NCBI GenBank assembly: GCA_043228905.1
Contig: JBHGNT010000011.1
Span: 10,664,001 to 10,728,000, forward strand
Reading direction: 5' to 3'
Length of the DNA: 64,000 bases
Source of the DNA: Azolla caroliniana
Lineage: Eukaryota; Polypodiophyta
How positions within the stretch are numbered: the stretch's first letter is position 1; the number at the start of each line of letters is the position of its first letter. Below the pieces are notes generated by a model. It was not told the origin of the DNA and did no database searches. It saw only the letters and a program-made list of their open reading frames with translations. This document shows positions 22,883-35,500 of this stretch, piece by piece. The translations under genes were made by a program, and so were the position numbers.

Positions 22883-25225
22883 ATGGCCTACCTTCTCACC
22901 TTCTCCCTGTCGCTTCTCTTCTTCCACACCTCCGAGTTCTTTCTCGCTCTCCTCTTCCATGGACCCAGCAAGGTCTCCACCAGATGTGAGTATTCTTCTC
23001 CCTCCATTCCTCTATTCGTCTCTCTCCTCCTTCTCTCCTTCTCAATTCTGTTCCTTTTTCTACAATATTTCTTTTCCCTTTTGATTTCTTTTCTCTCCTT
23101 ACACCTCGTTTCGTTTTTGTAACATTTTGTGACCTCTTTCTTCACCTCTTGCTTTCTATATCTCCCATTTACCTTGATTACTTATTCTATACTTCTGTTT
23201 TGTTTGGTACACAGAGAAAACATGTATCCCCCCAAATACATCCCTTATTTGAATTTGTGGAGTGTAAATGCTTTCTGTTTGTATAGTTTGGAGATCGTTT
23301 CATAAAGATCTCTTGCTCCCATTTTCTCAAAAGAAACATTGTATTTATTTATTTCTTGAATTCATTGTTTGTTGAGTTATTGTCATGGTTTTGTCTTCTT
23401 TCCATTTGTATCTTCTTCTTCTTCTTCTTCTTCTTCAAGGATTATACCTTTGATAAGTCCAATGACGTATTCTTTTCATCTGTGTAGCTAGTTTTTATAT
23501 CAAAACTCTATGGGAGTTATTAGACAAAAACCATCTGCAAAACATCTAAAAATATAATTGTTTTGAGATATCCGCTACCTATTGGTCCGTTTTACACCAA
23601 CGTCAATGAGAGTTATCAGGACTACATCACTTCCAATGTAGGTAGGTCAAGATTGTCGCAACTTGCAAAACATCACAAACAGTATTCTTTTGTGTCAGTC
23701 TACTGATTGTTGTTTTTGTATCGTAAAGACCAATCTTCCTTCTTTCCACTTATCACATGTTTGAATTTCAGGGAGACATTTATTAGACTCATGTCAAGTT
23801 TTAGGGATAACCCTTTATATTCTCCTTTTCATGATTTATTTGATCGTAGTGGCCGTGTACATGTAGACATTGTCTATGTTTTCTTTTAATGTGCATTATT
23901 TGTGTTACACAATAGATGATATAAAGACCAGTGCACTTCTTTTATGTTTTCGTAATACTCTTATGTTTTCAAATAATAAATTGATACATGAGTGTATGTT
24001 TTTGTTAGAATAGATCTCAAAGAACTCCAAACTATCTGATCTCGTACTTGGTTAATAATAGCAAGTTTGGAACTCTTCATTGTTACACCTTGATTATGGG
24101 TTTTCATCCTATCCGGGCTTCTTGCAACATGATATAAAAGATATTATAGAAATAGATCATGTTCTAGTTTTATATTTGAAATCATCATTTGATGAGAAGG
24201 TTAAATAATCATACAAAACAGAATGAATAGAAAAGACAAGATATAGATAAGCTGGAAACTCCTGACAAGAGAATAATGTAGTGGTTAAGAGCACAAGACT
24301 GATAACAACAGCCAAGAAAGCTCTCAGCTACAAATGGCCAATAAGATGGAACATAGGATTGAGAATGAATAGTGGCTGAAGGAGAAGACTACTCACAGGA
24401 TTTTAGATTAATGGAGAAGGATGTGATTTGGATCCTTTTATAGCGCCACAACAAACTGATTTGGCCGGAAAACTAGATGAGGATTTGTAGAAAAAGATGG
24501 GAGGGGAATTTTATGTCACAACTTGAAATCTCTTGGAATATGCAAAATATTTGAATGGCGATGATTTTGTAGAGGGTTACACACTAACTATTATCTTTGC
24601 TGAAGTTGGATAATTTGAATGAATGTAATCTCAAACTAGAATAACAGATATCATTTACATCATCTCTTATCTCCTGATTTGCAAGTTTAATTTTTGTATA
24701 TTTGGTGATCATAAAGAAAAGGGAAATTTTATGAAATACTTTGAGTTTTGTTTATTTCCACAAATGCCCTTAATTAATTGCCCAAAATAACAGAAAGGAA
24801 TGAAATCATCCTATAATTTCTCAAACAGCACATTCGATTGAGGAAATGGTGTTGAAGTGACAACATTATTGCTCAAGATGGGGCTGACCGAGGACATTCA
24901 GGGAATGAATGGAACACTTGGGGATATGTGGAGAAATAAAAAAATTTCTGGGTATTTCTGATTGTTTTCTTTCTTCTCCTTCAAGAGATCGGGCAATAGC
25001 AATTCGTCGTGCATGTAGGGCTTGGCCCCATGGATCACGATCTCACCACCCTTGTCATCGACAGATAAAGGCCATTATCTCCCGCCATCGCAGGTGTTTC
25101 CCTTGCTTTGGAGACCTCTCCATTCTAGATTGACCAATGCTAGAGATCTTTTGAAGACAAAAGTTACAATATATCTAGCTTGAGAATCTTACATTTTGGC
25201 ATCCTAAAAGACATTAATATATCTT

Positions 25226-25262
<37 letters not shown>

Positions 25263-28200
25263 CATCCTCTTCGTTTTATGCAATGCATTATCTGAAACGT
25301 CTACCTTCTTTGCCATTTGCATTTCTCTGACCATACTCTGTACTTGTTGTCCTAGTTATAGAACACCATGGATTCCGAATCAGACAATAATGAAAGATAT
25401 GGATTTCAACACCCACGAAGATATGAATCAGACCCCAATAAGATACCATTGAAGAAAAGGATGGGATGGGAGCACTTTGGGTGGCGCCAAAAGGATGCAC
25501 AAGCAAGATCCAAGTTCGATTCGATGTCGAACAAGGGAAATATGATCTCTTACGTGATTTGATTATACAAGAGATCAGTCTTAGGAAAGAGGGTATAGAA
25601 AGAGCTTTAAAGGAGGAAATACGAAAGGAGATTGAGAAACCAAAAACAAATTTGTATGCCTCTCTCAAGATGGAGTTATTAGAAGCCATACGAAAAGAGA
25701 TCACAAATATTGTCAAGAAATTAAACTCAAGAGTTCAAGGATGTCATGGAACAATACCTAAAGGATGGAATATCCTCAAATAAGGTTGAATTAGTGGCAC
25801 ATCAAGCTCAAGTAGCACATCACAAAGAAAACATGCCACAAGTGCATGACACAAGAAAGGAAGGAAAATTTATTGTATATAGAGATGGTAAGGTCATTAT
25901 TTCAGAGTAGAGAGCCACATGATAGTGCATGGCCTGCCAAACCTTACACATGACTATATAGAATTGCAATGGCTCTCTAAGGACAGATGTTGAGTGTTTA
26001 TTTTGAAGACTTCAAGAACACAGATATTGCTATGTATATAGAAACCCATCAATGCATGGCTAGTAAACTACAGTATGTCATCCCCAAACATGTTCACCAA
26101 GAGGCACTAGAGGTTCAGGAGGAATGGCTTTGTACACAAAGGAGCTCCATGATAGAGTGCATGTTGTGCATAAGGATGTAGGTGTGCATTATATGTGGAT
26201 ACGAATCAAAAGAGGGGATCTTAGGGAACTATATATTGCAAAATGCTACTTTCCATGTGCCTACTCAAGGTTTGCAGCTTTGGAGAATGACCGTATCTAC
26301 TATTATAATGATATCATAATATTTGCTACTATGGGGGACGTAGTACTATTATGGGACTCCAATGCACGAACTAAGGATGAACAAACAAGTTTGACGCCAA
26401 TGAGGCTGTGTATGAGAAGTTATGGCAAAAGAGGTTGGTCTAAATTGGCAAGCTCAAGATGTGAGTGAAATAATGGAATATGGCAAATACTTCCTAGCCT
26501 TGGGAAGTGCCTATGGATTTGTGATATATAATGGATGTCACAATGGCCCAAATCAACCCAAAAGGAGGTGCAAGCACGATCAATTACTTGATGGGATATC
26601 CATCTCTTATACTTGAAATAACAGAGTTCACTATATATGGTAGACCTATTGCCTTGGCAGCAGATAATGCATATCTATGCATTGAGGTGGTGAATGGATG
26701 CTAAGAAGGATAGTGGGCTGGGTAAATACCAATTTATTTGGGAGACAATTGATGTGTATAGTTGTGGAGTATGTAATGGCATGCTAGATCCCTAGAGGAA
26801 GTTACACAAAGATTGTCAAAGTCATTCCATAAAGCAACTAGAAATTCTTTCCCCCCACAACATAGTGAGTATGATGAGGAATGTCTGATACAAGGAGATG
26901 CTTATGCTTGCAGTGTTAAGGAACTTGGGGTATTTATACACACAAATAAGCAATCTTCTAATGGCTCATGAGTAAAAAGAAGAGATGGTATTTAGTTTCA
27001 ACATGTCTATCACTTGTTCCTAGGACAAGAAAGTAAAAAAAACATGGAAAATGTTTAATGAGAGGCAATCTATCACACAAATGACCTTATCTCAGGTGGC
27101 ATGAATGTGCAAAGGTACTCTAATATATCCATGGGCTAGCACAATTGGAATAAAACAACAATGCTCTCTATCACCCACCCTCTTTGGTCTTTATATAGAT
27201 GAGGTATCACACTATATAGAGAGATTCAGGGGTTCAAAAGCATGCATAACGGGCATAGAACGTAATATTCGTGTTCGTGCAACCATTCAAATGATTGAAA
27301 ACGTTTGAAAAGGGAAAAATACGTGCTCCTTTTTTTTTCTTTTTTTTTCATGCTTTTATCACAAATTCAGGTCATCCTAGTGGTAACGAGACATGCTATT
27401 GTTGTCTATGTCTTGGGTTCGAGTCCCAATTTTCTCCTCTCTTGTTAGTACCATAGCAAAATTTTATATTAGTTTTTTCGTTTTTCATTTTTTTTTCATT
27501 TTTTGTTATTAGAAATGAGCTTAACCTAGTGGTAAGTTGCCATGCTACTATTGCTTGTGTCTTGAGTTAAATTCCCAACTTTCTCATATCCTCTTATTAT
27601 TGTCATGTTACTTTTTTTTTGTTTGTTTGTTATTAGAAATTAGCTCACCCTAATGGTACAATTTTTATTCTACTACTGCCTATGTCATGTTTTCTTCATA
27701 TTCTCGAATATACGTTTTATGAGTTTTTGATCGTTTCTTTTTTCTTCTTTTTCTTTCTTTCTTTGTTATTAGAAATTAGCTCACCCTAGTGATAAGTTAT
27801 GTTACTATTGCCTATGTCATGTTTTCTTCATATTCTCGAATGTACGTTTTATGAGTTTTTGAACATTTGATTATAATTTATAATGACATATTTTGATTCA
27901 ATCTCTATAGTTCATACTCCTTTTTTTGTAAAGTTCTAAAGTGAGGATGATAGAGATGTCTTGATTCTTAAGAAGCATCCCAAAAGTATGCATGTGATAC
28001 AATGCAAATATTGCAACCATACTTATGTTGGTGGTTCACAATGGATTAGAGTCCACTTATTGGGATTGAGAGTGAATCAATATATAATATAGACCATAGT
28101 CAATCCAATCCAACTTTGAGATGATTTACCATACACGTTTGATTGAATCATTCTCGAATGCGAATGCACATATGATACGCATGGTTCATTCTATGATAGC

Positions 28201-30547
28201 GGGTATAGCCATGCACATATTACTATATGCTGCTAATAATATGCTAATCTTTGACTCTCCAGAGGGAATACAAAGACATTTAAACACCCAAGAGTATTTT
28301 TTACAAACAAAGGTTTGTCGATAGACATGGATAAAACTATAGTGATGGTGTTTAATACCACTCAAGTATGGGAAACAAGATTAGAACCAGAATTCTTCTT
28401 GATAGAGGAAAAGGTGGCATACACACTCTCCTACACTCACTTAGGAGTAACATTCACAAGGCCTAGGTTGTCCTTATGGAAGGCTGCTTGTGCTCGATTT
28501 TCTTGGGAATACTAGTCACACCAACTCTTCTCTATGGAGCTGAAACATGGGAACCAAATCTTCACAAAGCAAGTAACTGGAAAGATTTAGAGAGATCTTT
28601 AGTCTCAATAATTTCCCACATGGAGCAGGCCCTATAATCATCGAGGCATTACTGCAATTACTGACTTGTATCCAATGGCCTTTGGGAGCTCCCTAAATGA
28701 AGGTACTTAAGGTTGGCATTTACATCATCAAAACAACATGCTGAACATGGAGATATTCATTGTTGGTATGTTGAAATGCAGCAATGGTTTGAGTCACATG
28801 GCATAAACGTAAATGCACACCCCCATTCCAATATAGCTTGGATTTTCCCCATCTAAACATGACCAAAATGGTGAAGAATAGAGTGATTTGAATTGATATC
28901 TTTAACTTGGAAAACAAGGTAACATGGATCAGCCCCAAAATATCACTTGGTAGGAAGATGCCCCACTACGAGAGATACTTTTTATACACATGGTAAGATG
29001 GAATCATCATCAGGCTATTATAGATGGACATGCACCTATCCTATCAGCCCCGCAGTGTGGTAATGCAGCTGGGAACTTCATCACATCAGTTAGAGATCGA
29101 GGTAGTAAAAAATGCAAGAATACCACTAGAAGGAAGAATTTCCCAATTGTGTCATCAGGGAGTGGAATTTGAAGAACACTGTGTCAATGTAGTGTTTTAT
29201 ATGAAGTAAGGGAGATATCATTGCCTCTTTAAGGAAGGCTTTGGCCCACTAGGCAAGGTAATGGAATATGACTACCAATAGTGCTTGGAGCTTTCTTACT
29301 AGTAGTCAAGAGTCACAGGGAAATGTTGTTGGACAACAATCCAGCCACACAAGCTCATCAGCAATGAACAATCACAACTTTCTTTTAAGCCCATCACTCC
29401 TACTCATGCTACAACGCAATCAAGGGCTACACAAATGTACAATACATCGGGCAATAGCAATTTGCCGTGCGTGTAGTCCCCGGCCTCATGGACCACAATC
29501 TCACCACCCTTGTCATCAACTGATAAAAGTCATTATCTCCCACCAACAAAGGTGCTTTGATTGCTTCAAAGACATCTCCATTTTGGTGACATAAGCTGGA
29601 TATTTAGAAGATGAAAATTGCAGTATATTTGACTTGAGAATCTTACATATACTGATAACAAGATTCTATATTCACTTTTATGCTATTTCCCTTTTTACTT
29701 AGTAACAATTATTTTTGTTTGTTCTCAAAGATGAGACAACACTTAAGATGCAATCTCTTGTTTGGTCTTATAGGCCATTTTGGCCTCTTAAAAGACATTA
29801 ATATATCTTTCTTTCTTGCTACAAACATATCTCTAATAGGATGCTAATTTTCAATGCAGCGTTTCTTGTTAGCAAGCCATATGTGGTTGCAATGGTGTCT
29901 GGAATAATAGAGTATGCAATTGAGGGCTTTCTTCTACCAGAGCTAAAATCAAAGGCATGGGTTAGCTACATAGGCCTTTCACTTGTTATTCTTGGTGAGA
30001 TGATTCGCAAGACTGCCATAATTACAGCACAAAAGAACTTCACTCATGATATAAAGTTGTATCATGATGAAAGTCATAAGCTAGTGGTCCATGGAGTCTA
30101 TGGGTATTAATCTAGATCCTCTCTTGGTTTTATGAAACTGAACACCTTTCTCATAATTAATTTTTTCAAGGGGAATATTGTAACTTTCAATTGTTTTCTA
30201 GATTTGTTCGACATCCAAGCTACTTGGGTTTCTTTATATGGTCTGTTGGAACTCAAATCCTACTTATGAATCCAATATGTTCCATTGGGTATGCTTTGGT
30301 GACATGGCGTTTCTTTGCAGATCGGGTTAAGTATCCTCATTGATATTGTGCAAATTACACTGTGGAATATCATCGTGCACTATGGGGTTTAGGAGCGCGC
30401 TCATATACTGACTTGGTTTAATAATTGTGAGGTTTTCTTAATGAACTAAATAACAGATATGAAGAATACTTCTTGTACCAATTTTTCGGAAAGCAATATG
30501 CAGATTATGCCAACAGAGTTTGGTCTGGTATACCATTTGTTAGATGA
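22883..30547 (+). CDS. ICMT: protein-S-isoprenylcysteine O-methyltransferase (ICMT/STE14), 4 exons
   Basis: Exons 22883-22985, 29860-30103, 30202-30330 and 30457-30547 give 188 residues; Arabidopsis ICMT has 197. The enzyme methylates the exposed prenylated C-terminal cysteine of CaaX proteins, using S-adenosylmethionine, in the ER membrane. Visible signs are several hydrophobic segments, GEMIRKTAIITA, THDIK, HGVYGFVRHPSYLGFF at about 113-128 and a C-terminal YEEYFLYQFFGKQYADYA at about 160-177, all matching conserved ICMT blocks. Exon phases join exactly. The exon 3 end at 30330 relies on a U12-type donor; the canonical-looking GT five bases earlier would break the frame. Intron 1 is 6.9 kb and filled with LINE sequence, whereas introns 2 and 3 are about 100-126 bp. 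No coding damage is seen. Confidence 0.92.
23411..23436. repeat. (CTT)n microsatellite in ICMT intron 1
   Basis: About eight CTT units. The rest of intron 1 from 22986 to about 24988 shows no recognised gene or TE boundary. Confidence 0.85.
24989..25259 (+). mobile_element. 5'-truncated LINE-C-type 3' end with CT tail
   Basis: The block from TCGGGCAATAGCAATT (24989) through ATCTCACCACCCTTGTCATC to TTGAGAATCTTACAT closely matches 29447-29650, near the 3' end of LINE-C. It ends with AAAAGACATTAATATATCTTTC and a TC-repeat tail (about 25228-25259). I read it as the last ~270 bp of a separate copy lying directly upstream of LINE-C. Confidence 0.6.
26100..26468 (+). pseudogene. LINE-C endonuclease remnant
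   Basis: The sequence gives RIKRGDLRELYIAKCYFP and then GDVVLLWDSNARTKDEQ, which looks like the endonuclease G-D-x-N-A-R block with the key G-D changed to W-D. It is followed by stops. The open stretch 26124-26468 is the longest left. Confidence 0.55.
27254..28195. mobile_element. hAT-like MITE, copy 2, carrying SINE-like repeats
   Basis: 942 bp beginning CATAGAACGTAATATTCGTG and ending GGTTCATTCTATG, flanked by ATAACGGG (27246-27253) and ATAGCGGG (28196-28203), an 8-bp duplication with one mismatch. Its ends match copies 1 and 3. It is inserted in the LINE-C RT, and its middle contains four diverged tRNA-like units. Confidence 0.72.
27361..27870 (+). repeat. four tandem tRNA-derived (SINE-like) units
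   Basis: Four units of roughly 110-140 bp begin near 27361, 27512, 27639 and 27773, each starting with TTATTAGAAATNAGCT-like sequence or its decayed form. Unit 1 has an A-box-like CCTAGTGGTAAC and a B-box GGGTTCGAGTCCC (about 27416-27428), as in tRNA-derived SINEs. B boxes are progressively lost in later units. T-rich spacers end each unit. Confidence 0.6.
30331..30456 (+). other. U12-type (minor spliceosome) GT-AG intron of ICMT
   Basis: The donor reads GTATCCTC, matching the minor-class consensus RTATCCTT, and a branch-site-like TTTCTTAAT lies about 15 bp before the AG at 30455-30456. This donor is the only one nearby that preserves the reading frame into YEEYF. Confidence 0.75.
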
Positions 30548-32562
30548 TAATCAACGAAAAAGTCATTATAAGGTTAGCCTCAGCACTTACTTACCCTTAT
30601 CTGTTTCAAAATAAAATTTTGCATAGATATATTAAGTAAAGAAGAATTGTTGGCCTTTTACTATTTTCTGTTATCATATTCCTCAGTTCAAATAGATGTG
30701 CTTGGGTCAGAGAATCCATATATATTGTTATGGATTGTGCTATAGTTTATCATCAGGGCTTTAATGGAAGTAAGAAACTTTGCAACATCAGTAAAAGGAT
30801 GCAGCACAATTGCTCTTGAAATCCCCTAACCTAAAATTCTATGTTCGGTGGAGAGACCTGAAAACTTTCTATCCCTTTGTTTTTGTTGTATGGATATAAG
30901 GGAACTAGGTGCATGTTTAAAACGTTTCTTGCGATTCTATAATTCTATTTACTAGATTTTTCTGCATGTCAATAAAGAAATGTTTATATCTCAATGTAGC
31001 AATTTTTACTGGACGTACAGTTCAGTACTGTATATCATCTCATAAAACTTTCCTCATATAGGCATGACATTGAATGCCAAGTTAGTTCTGTTTGTTTTAT
31101 CAAAGACTATTCCAGTATGCTGCGGGAACCATTGAAATCTAAAATCTACCTATTTGATTATGATGTGCAGGAGGTTTAATATTTGTGTATTTGTTTTCTT
31201 TTAGGGACCATCAAAACATTTTTGCTCAGTATTTTTGGAATGTTGTAATGTTCAAGTCGCTACAGACAATTGCAACTTTCAAAATCCTGCCCGTGTCCAG
31301 TGTGAAAGCATTATCGTTTAAGCTTAGTTGTACCATGAGTCTCTGTTGCTACTTAGTGGATGAATAAAATTTTGGATATATGTAACCTTGTATATTTTGC
31401 AGCGTTCCACTATTAATGGCAGTTTGCAGCCATCATGCAATGTCAATGATGGGATGGCTGTTTACACAGAACAATATAATGCTGATGCTGGACTATGTAT
31501 AAATTGATTGGTGTCATTGTATTAACCCTTGGGCCAGTGGTTCAAAACCATTGCATTAAATGGAACATTTTATTCATAGAAGTGGAAAGGAGAAACAAAA
31601 TCCATAACGTTGATCAGTGTCTGTATGATTATATATTTTTTATCTTTCAGGACAGCAACTCTTGATAAACACTGCTATTGATAAACTCTGTTTGTTTTTC
31701 ATTGAAATGGAATGTAGAAAAATGTCTTAGATTTGTCAGTTACCATGTACGTGATTGCCTGATTTGCCTTTCATCTTTTTCAAATATGTTCATGAAAGTT
31801 CTTTTATAATACGTGCATAAGTGCACTGGAGGCAAAAGGAACTTCTGCATATGATTATATTCAGTACTTTCAAAGTTGCCAAATTTAGTTATTATTTCCA
31901 TTTGCTAATTGAGGATACACAATTGTGATGCCAAATTGTTTTTATAACCAGATGCACAATTGATTTATGTGGATGCGAATGTAGATGGCGATATGTGGAT
32001 TACGTATAAAACTCCAAATGCATGTGAAGACTTGTTCATGGGTTTGTTTTAAGCCTTGCCATTGGTATCATGTGGTTGGAGGATGATAAATGAAAGTCTG
32101 AATATCAATATGCTTTTTCTTGGTTTGTTTTAAACCAATCCTTTTGTATGACAAATGGTCTGTTGCTTATAATACAAGTGTATGAAGTCTTGTTCTTGGG
32201 TTTTTGCTTTAGACCTAGCCATTCACACTGTCAATTCATTCATCATTAACATGCTCAATGAAGTAAGCTGCAACTGTTGGAGAAATGAAGAGGTTGAAAC
32301 CTTCATAAATGATGGTTATGTCATGAGAGGGGAAAGCCATGATGACATCAGCTGCAAAAGCAAAAGAATATGTTCAATGACCATGGAGGTAAGGATGCCA
32401 ATTGAACTTTACAATGTAGAACTACTCATGCTTTAACCATGCTCATGTTTTACTTATGTTATACGTTATCGGAAAGGCCATATTGAAGCTAGATTGAAAA
32501 AACAAAAGAGAATACTTCAAGAACATCGAAGTAAGAGGATGTGGACTTTACACTGTAAAAGG
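30548..32562. other. intergenic between convergent ICMT and WD40 genes
   Basis: It should contain both 3' UTRs. No ORF with recognisable domains and no TE boundary found. Confidence 0.55.
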
Positions 32563-35500
32563 TTATGGTTTTTTCAGCATGCTTCTGAAACTGTGCAGAT
32601 ATTTCTTCATATGTACTATGTGAATTTGATTTGATGAGATGATGCACATGTGCTTGCCAGTAGGGTCAAATGCCACACAAACCACTCCTGCAATCAAGGT
32701 AAAATTATATATGGAAAACGTTTTTTTTATCAATATTTCAAAACAAACTCGAAAACAGAGAATCACTGATACTGTCAAAATATCCTGAAATTGTGCCATG
32801 ATAGAACTTCAGAAAAATAAGACATTCTATGTTGATGGAAAACATCAGACACATTAGATGTTTGATTTGTAAGCTCTAGAAAATTTCTGCACTCATTTCA
32901 TTGAGAACAATATGATATATATGGAATAAGAATTTTCATTCCCAAACTTATTTCTGCGATGTTCCATGCTGAACCTCAGACAAACTTATGTCTAATATAA
33001 GAACATCGATAGGTTAATAAAACCCAAACGTCATATTTTTTTAATTCCTCTTTAAAGATGAGAATGGAGATACCCAAGTGATGTACAGAAATTGTTCCTT
33101 AAACCTGTTTCTGTTTATCATATTTCAATCCACAAGAAGAACAGAACGTAGGTGTGTCGAAACTTACCTTTTTGCATATCATACATGCCAGCAACAAGCT
33201 TCAGGAGACAGCAAAATGGCAGGTCTTTAGTGTTTCTCTTGTTGAACGTTACTAGAGAGTAGACTACATAAGAAGAGGGGAAAACTCCCAAATATGCCCC
33301 TAAGTTTCCGCTATCTCCTAATGCCCCTGGTAAAATCCCAAAATAGAGAAAAGTGGGATGAATTGATCATATAATTGCTCGAAGGGGGATTGCCAAGAGC
33401 ATTTGAGGAGATGATGAAAATTTTATGGGGCACATGAGGAAATAATGGGTAAACTTGGGCATCATTTGGCGTTTTTCCCTCAACAAATGTTACTTGCATA
33501 ACAAGATATTTTATATACCTGTCCACTTCCAGTGTGAAAAATGGATGCTTCATTTGAAGCACTTCCACCTGCTGCAAGAAAATCATGTGACACTTTCTTT
33601 CCATAGCATGCCGAGTAGATATGGCACTCCTGCACAGGGACAGAAATCTCAATGTCACCTTAAATTCACAAGAAAAAACACCATACATATCTTATATCTG
33701 AACTTACTTTGACAATAAGGAAAAATACATGATGGTTTTTATCCTACGAAGAGGTCACAGTTGAAAAATATCAAAAGTTAGCATAATAAACCTACCACGA
33801 ACTTTTATCCTGACATTTAACCATGCAGACAAAATTTACCAAAACTTCATTACATCCATGTACCACATTACAATCTTCAAAATCTAAAGATCATCCAGAT
33901 GCTCACTTACAATTACAAATGGTTCTCAGGGCATTTATTTATCAGGCAATGTCATAGAATAAATTTGTATAATTATATAGCCCCATGTCCGGCCATGGAT
34001 CCACAAGGCAATCAAAGGATGATGTCTTTCTATTGTCATAAAACATTTGCAAAAGAATAGACACATTTTTATAGCTATAAATAGAAAAGTTGATGATAGT
34101 CTTAGTTATATCCACAGAATGCAAAAGAATTAAGAACAAGAAATAAATTTGAAATATCTTTATCAGGATAGCACGGGTGTTCATACCTTATTCATTGTTT
34201 GAGGCCATACAAATGTGCGAACAAGGTTTCCAGTACCATAGTCCCACTCCTACGCGAGACAAAAAAAACTATTCAGCATTGATGCTCTGATAACGATCTA
34301 CAAGGTATTTAGGACATCACATACACACATAACGAAGTAAGAAAATTTTGTTTTAAGAACCAACCTGTAACTGATCAGTTTCTCTCCATGATCCAGTTAG
34401 GACTCTACTTGAATTACCATCAAAGTCGATGGACGCTCCACAAAGATAGGGTCCAAAAATACTTCTCACTGACTTTCCAACCCTCAAGTCCCATATCTAT
34501 TGAAAAAATAACCTTTTTTAACCTTTCCTGGGTATGCATCACCTAACTATCTTACCTTTAATGAAAAATATTCTACAAAATATAGATCTTCTGTTGTTCA
34601 TACATCAAGTGATGACTATGGATGATTCTCACCTGAACAGTGCTGTCCCAACCACCACTAAGAACTGTATTTGTATCCTCGGGATTCCACTTTAGAGAAA
34701 ATATTCTATTGGTATGACCAACCGTAGTAGATCCATTGCTGCTCTTATACAGACACAAAAGCTTTACTCAGAATATTCTTTACTCTATTATTCATTCAAT
34801 GTGTAGAGAAATTGTGGTTGAAATATGTTCCACTCATACTCCACTCATACCCTTCTTCCAAAACATTGCAAAGCTTCATTGTTAGCCCATCATATACCCG
34901 TACCTGAAAACTTTTTAACCAATCAATTAGAACCCCCTTTGTAGAAGAAGACAAAAAGAAAAACCACTGTTAAATATTTTAGAAATAGGAGGATATAAAC
35001 ATATTTTAAAATTATAGGGATTTGTGAGGTAAACAAGAAGTTACAAATAGCAAGCATTTCATATTGATAGAAGGGAATTCCTCAATGTCTTGCATTCAGC
35101 TATGATTTCATCATATAATTCTCGACATGTGATAATCAATGGGAATGAGAGCAGCAAAGGTTTGCATGAAAGTGTAAGCATAAAAACCACTATAATAAGA
35201 GCAAACAAAAAGAGCATCAAATGTAATACAATAGAAATAGGAGTGCAAACCCATTACAAATTCATCACAAGGAGAAAAAATTCTTATCTACTACATGAAA
35301 GACTACCAAAACGGATATATATAATAATATGAAATATGTACATTTCTCAGTACTTAGCACAAAATAAAGGATCAGAGTCACACCTTAGCATCTAGTCCAG
35401 CTGCGGCAAAGAGGGCACCTTCTTCCTGGTGAGCCACGGTAAAGACCTCATTACCCAGTTCATCAATGGTATTTATGAGTTTCCCAGACGTAATGTGCCA

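Larger units (their letters stand above)
27105..28570 (+). pseudogene. LINE-C reverse transcriptase remnant, split by an hAT-like element
   Basis: Left part: KQQCSLSPTLFGLYIDE (27140-27200), the RT block normally written K-Q-G-C-P-L-S-P. Right part: LLYAANNMLIFDSPEGIQRH (28215-28280), where the catalytic Y-A-D-D has become Y-A-A-N, then VMVFNTTQVWETR and LGVTFT further on. The insert 27254-28195 separates the two. The RT is inactive. Confidence 0.68.
25260..29815 (+). mobile_element. LINE-C: degraded non-LTR retrotransposon in ICMT intron 1
   Basis: Plus-strand remnants in LINE order: a short charged ORF (25466-25783), endonuclease-like sequence (26100-26400), RT (27130-27245 and, after an hAT-like insert, 28196-28570), a C-terminal region similar to LINE-D (29045-29140), and a 3' stem-loop (29773-29785) with TTTC-type tail ending near 29815. 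It is interrupted by an hAT-like element (27254-28195). The 3' end is only about 45 bp upstream of ICMT exon 2. Confidence 0.68.
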
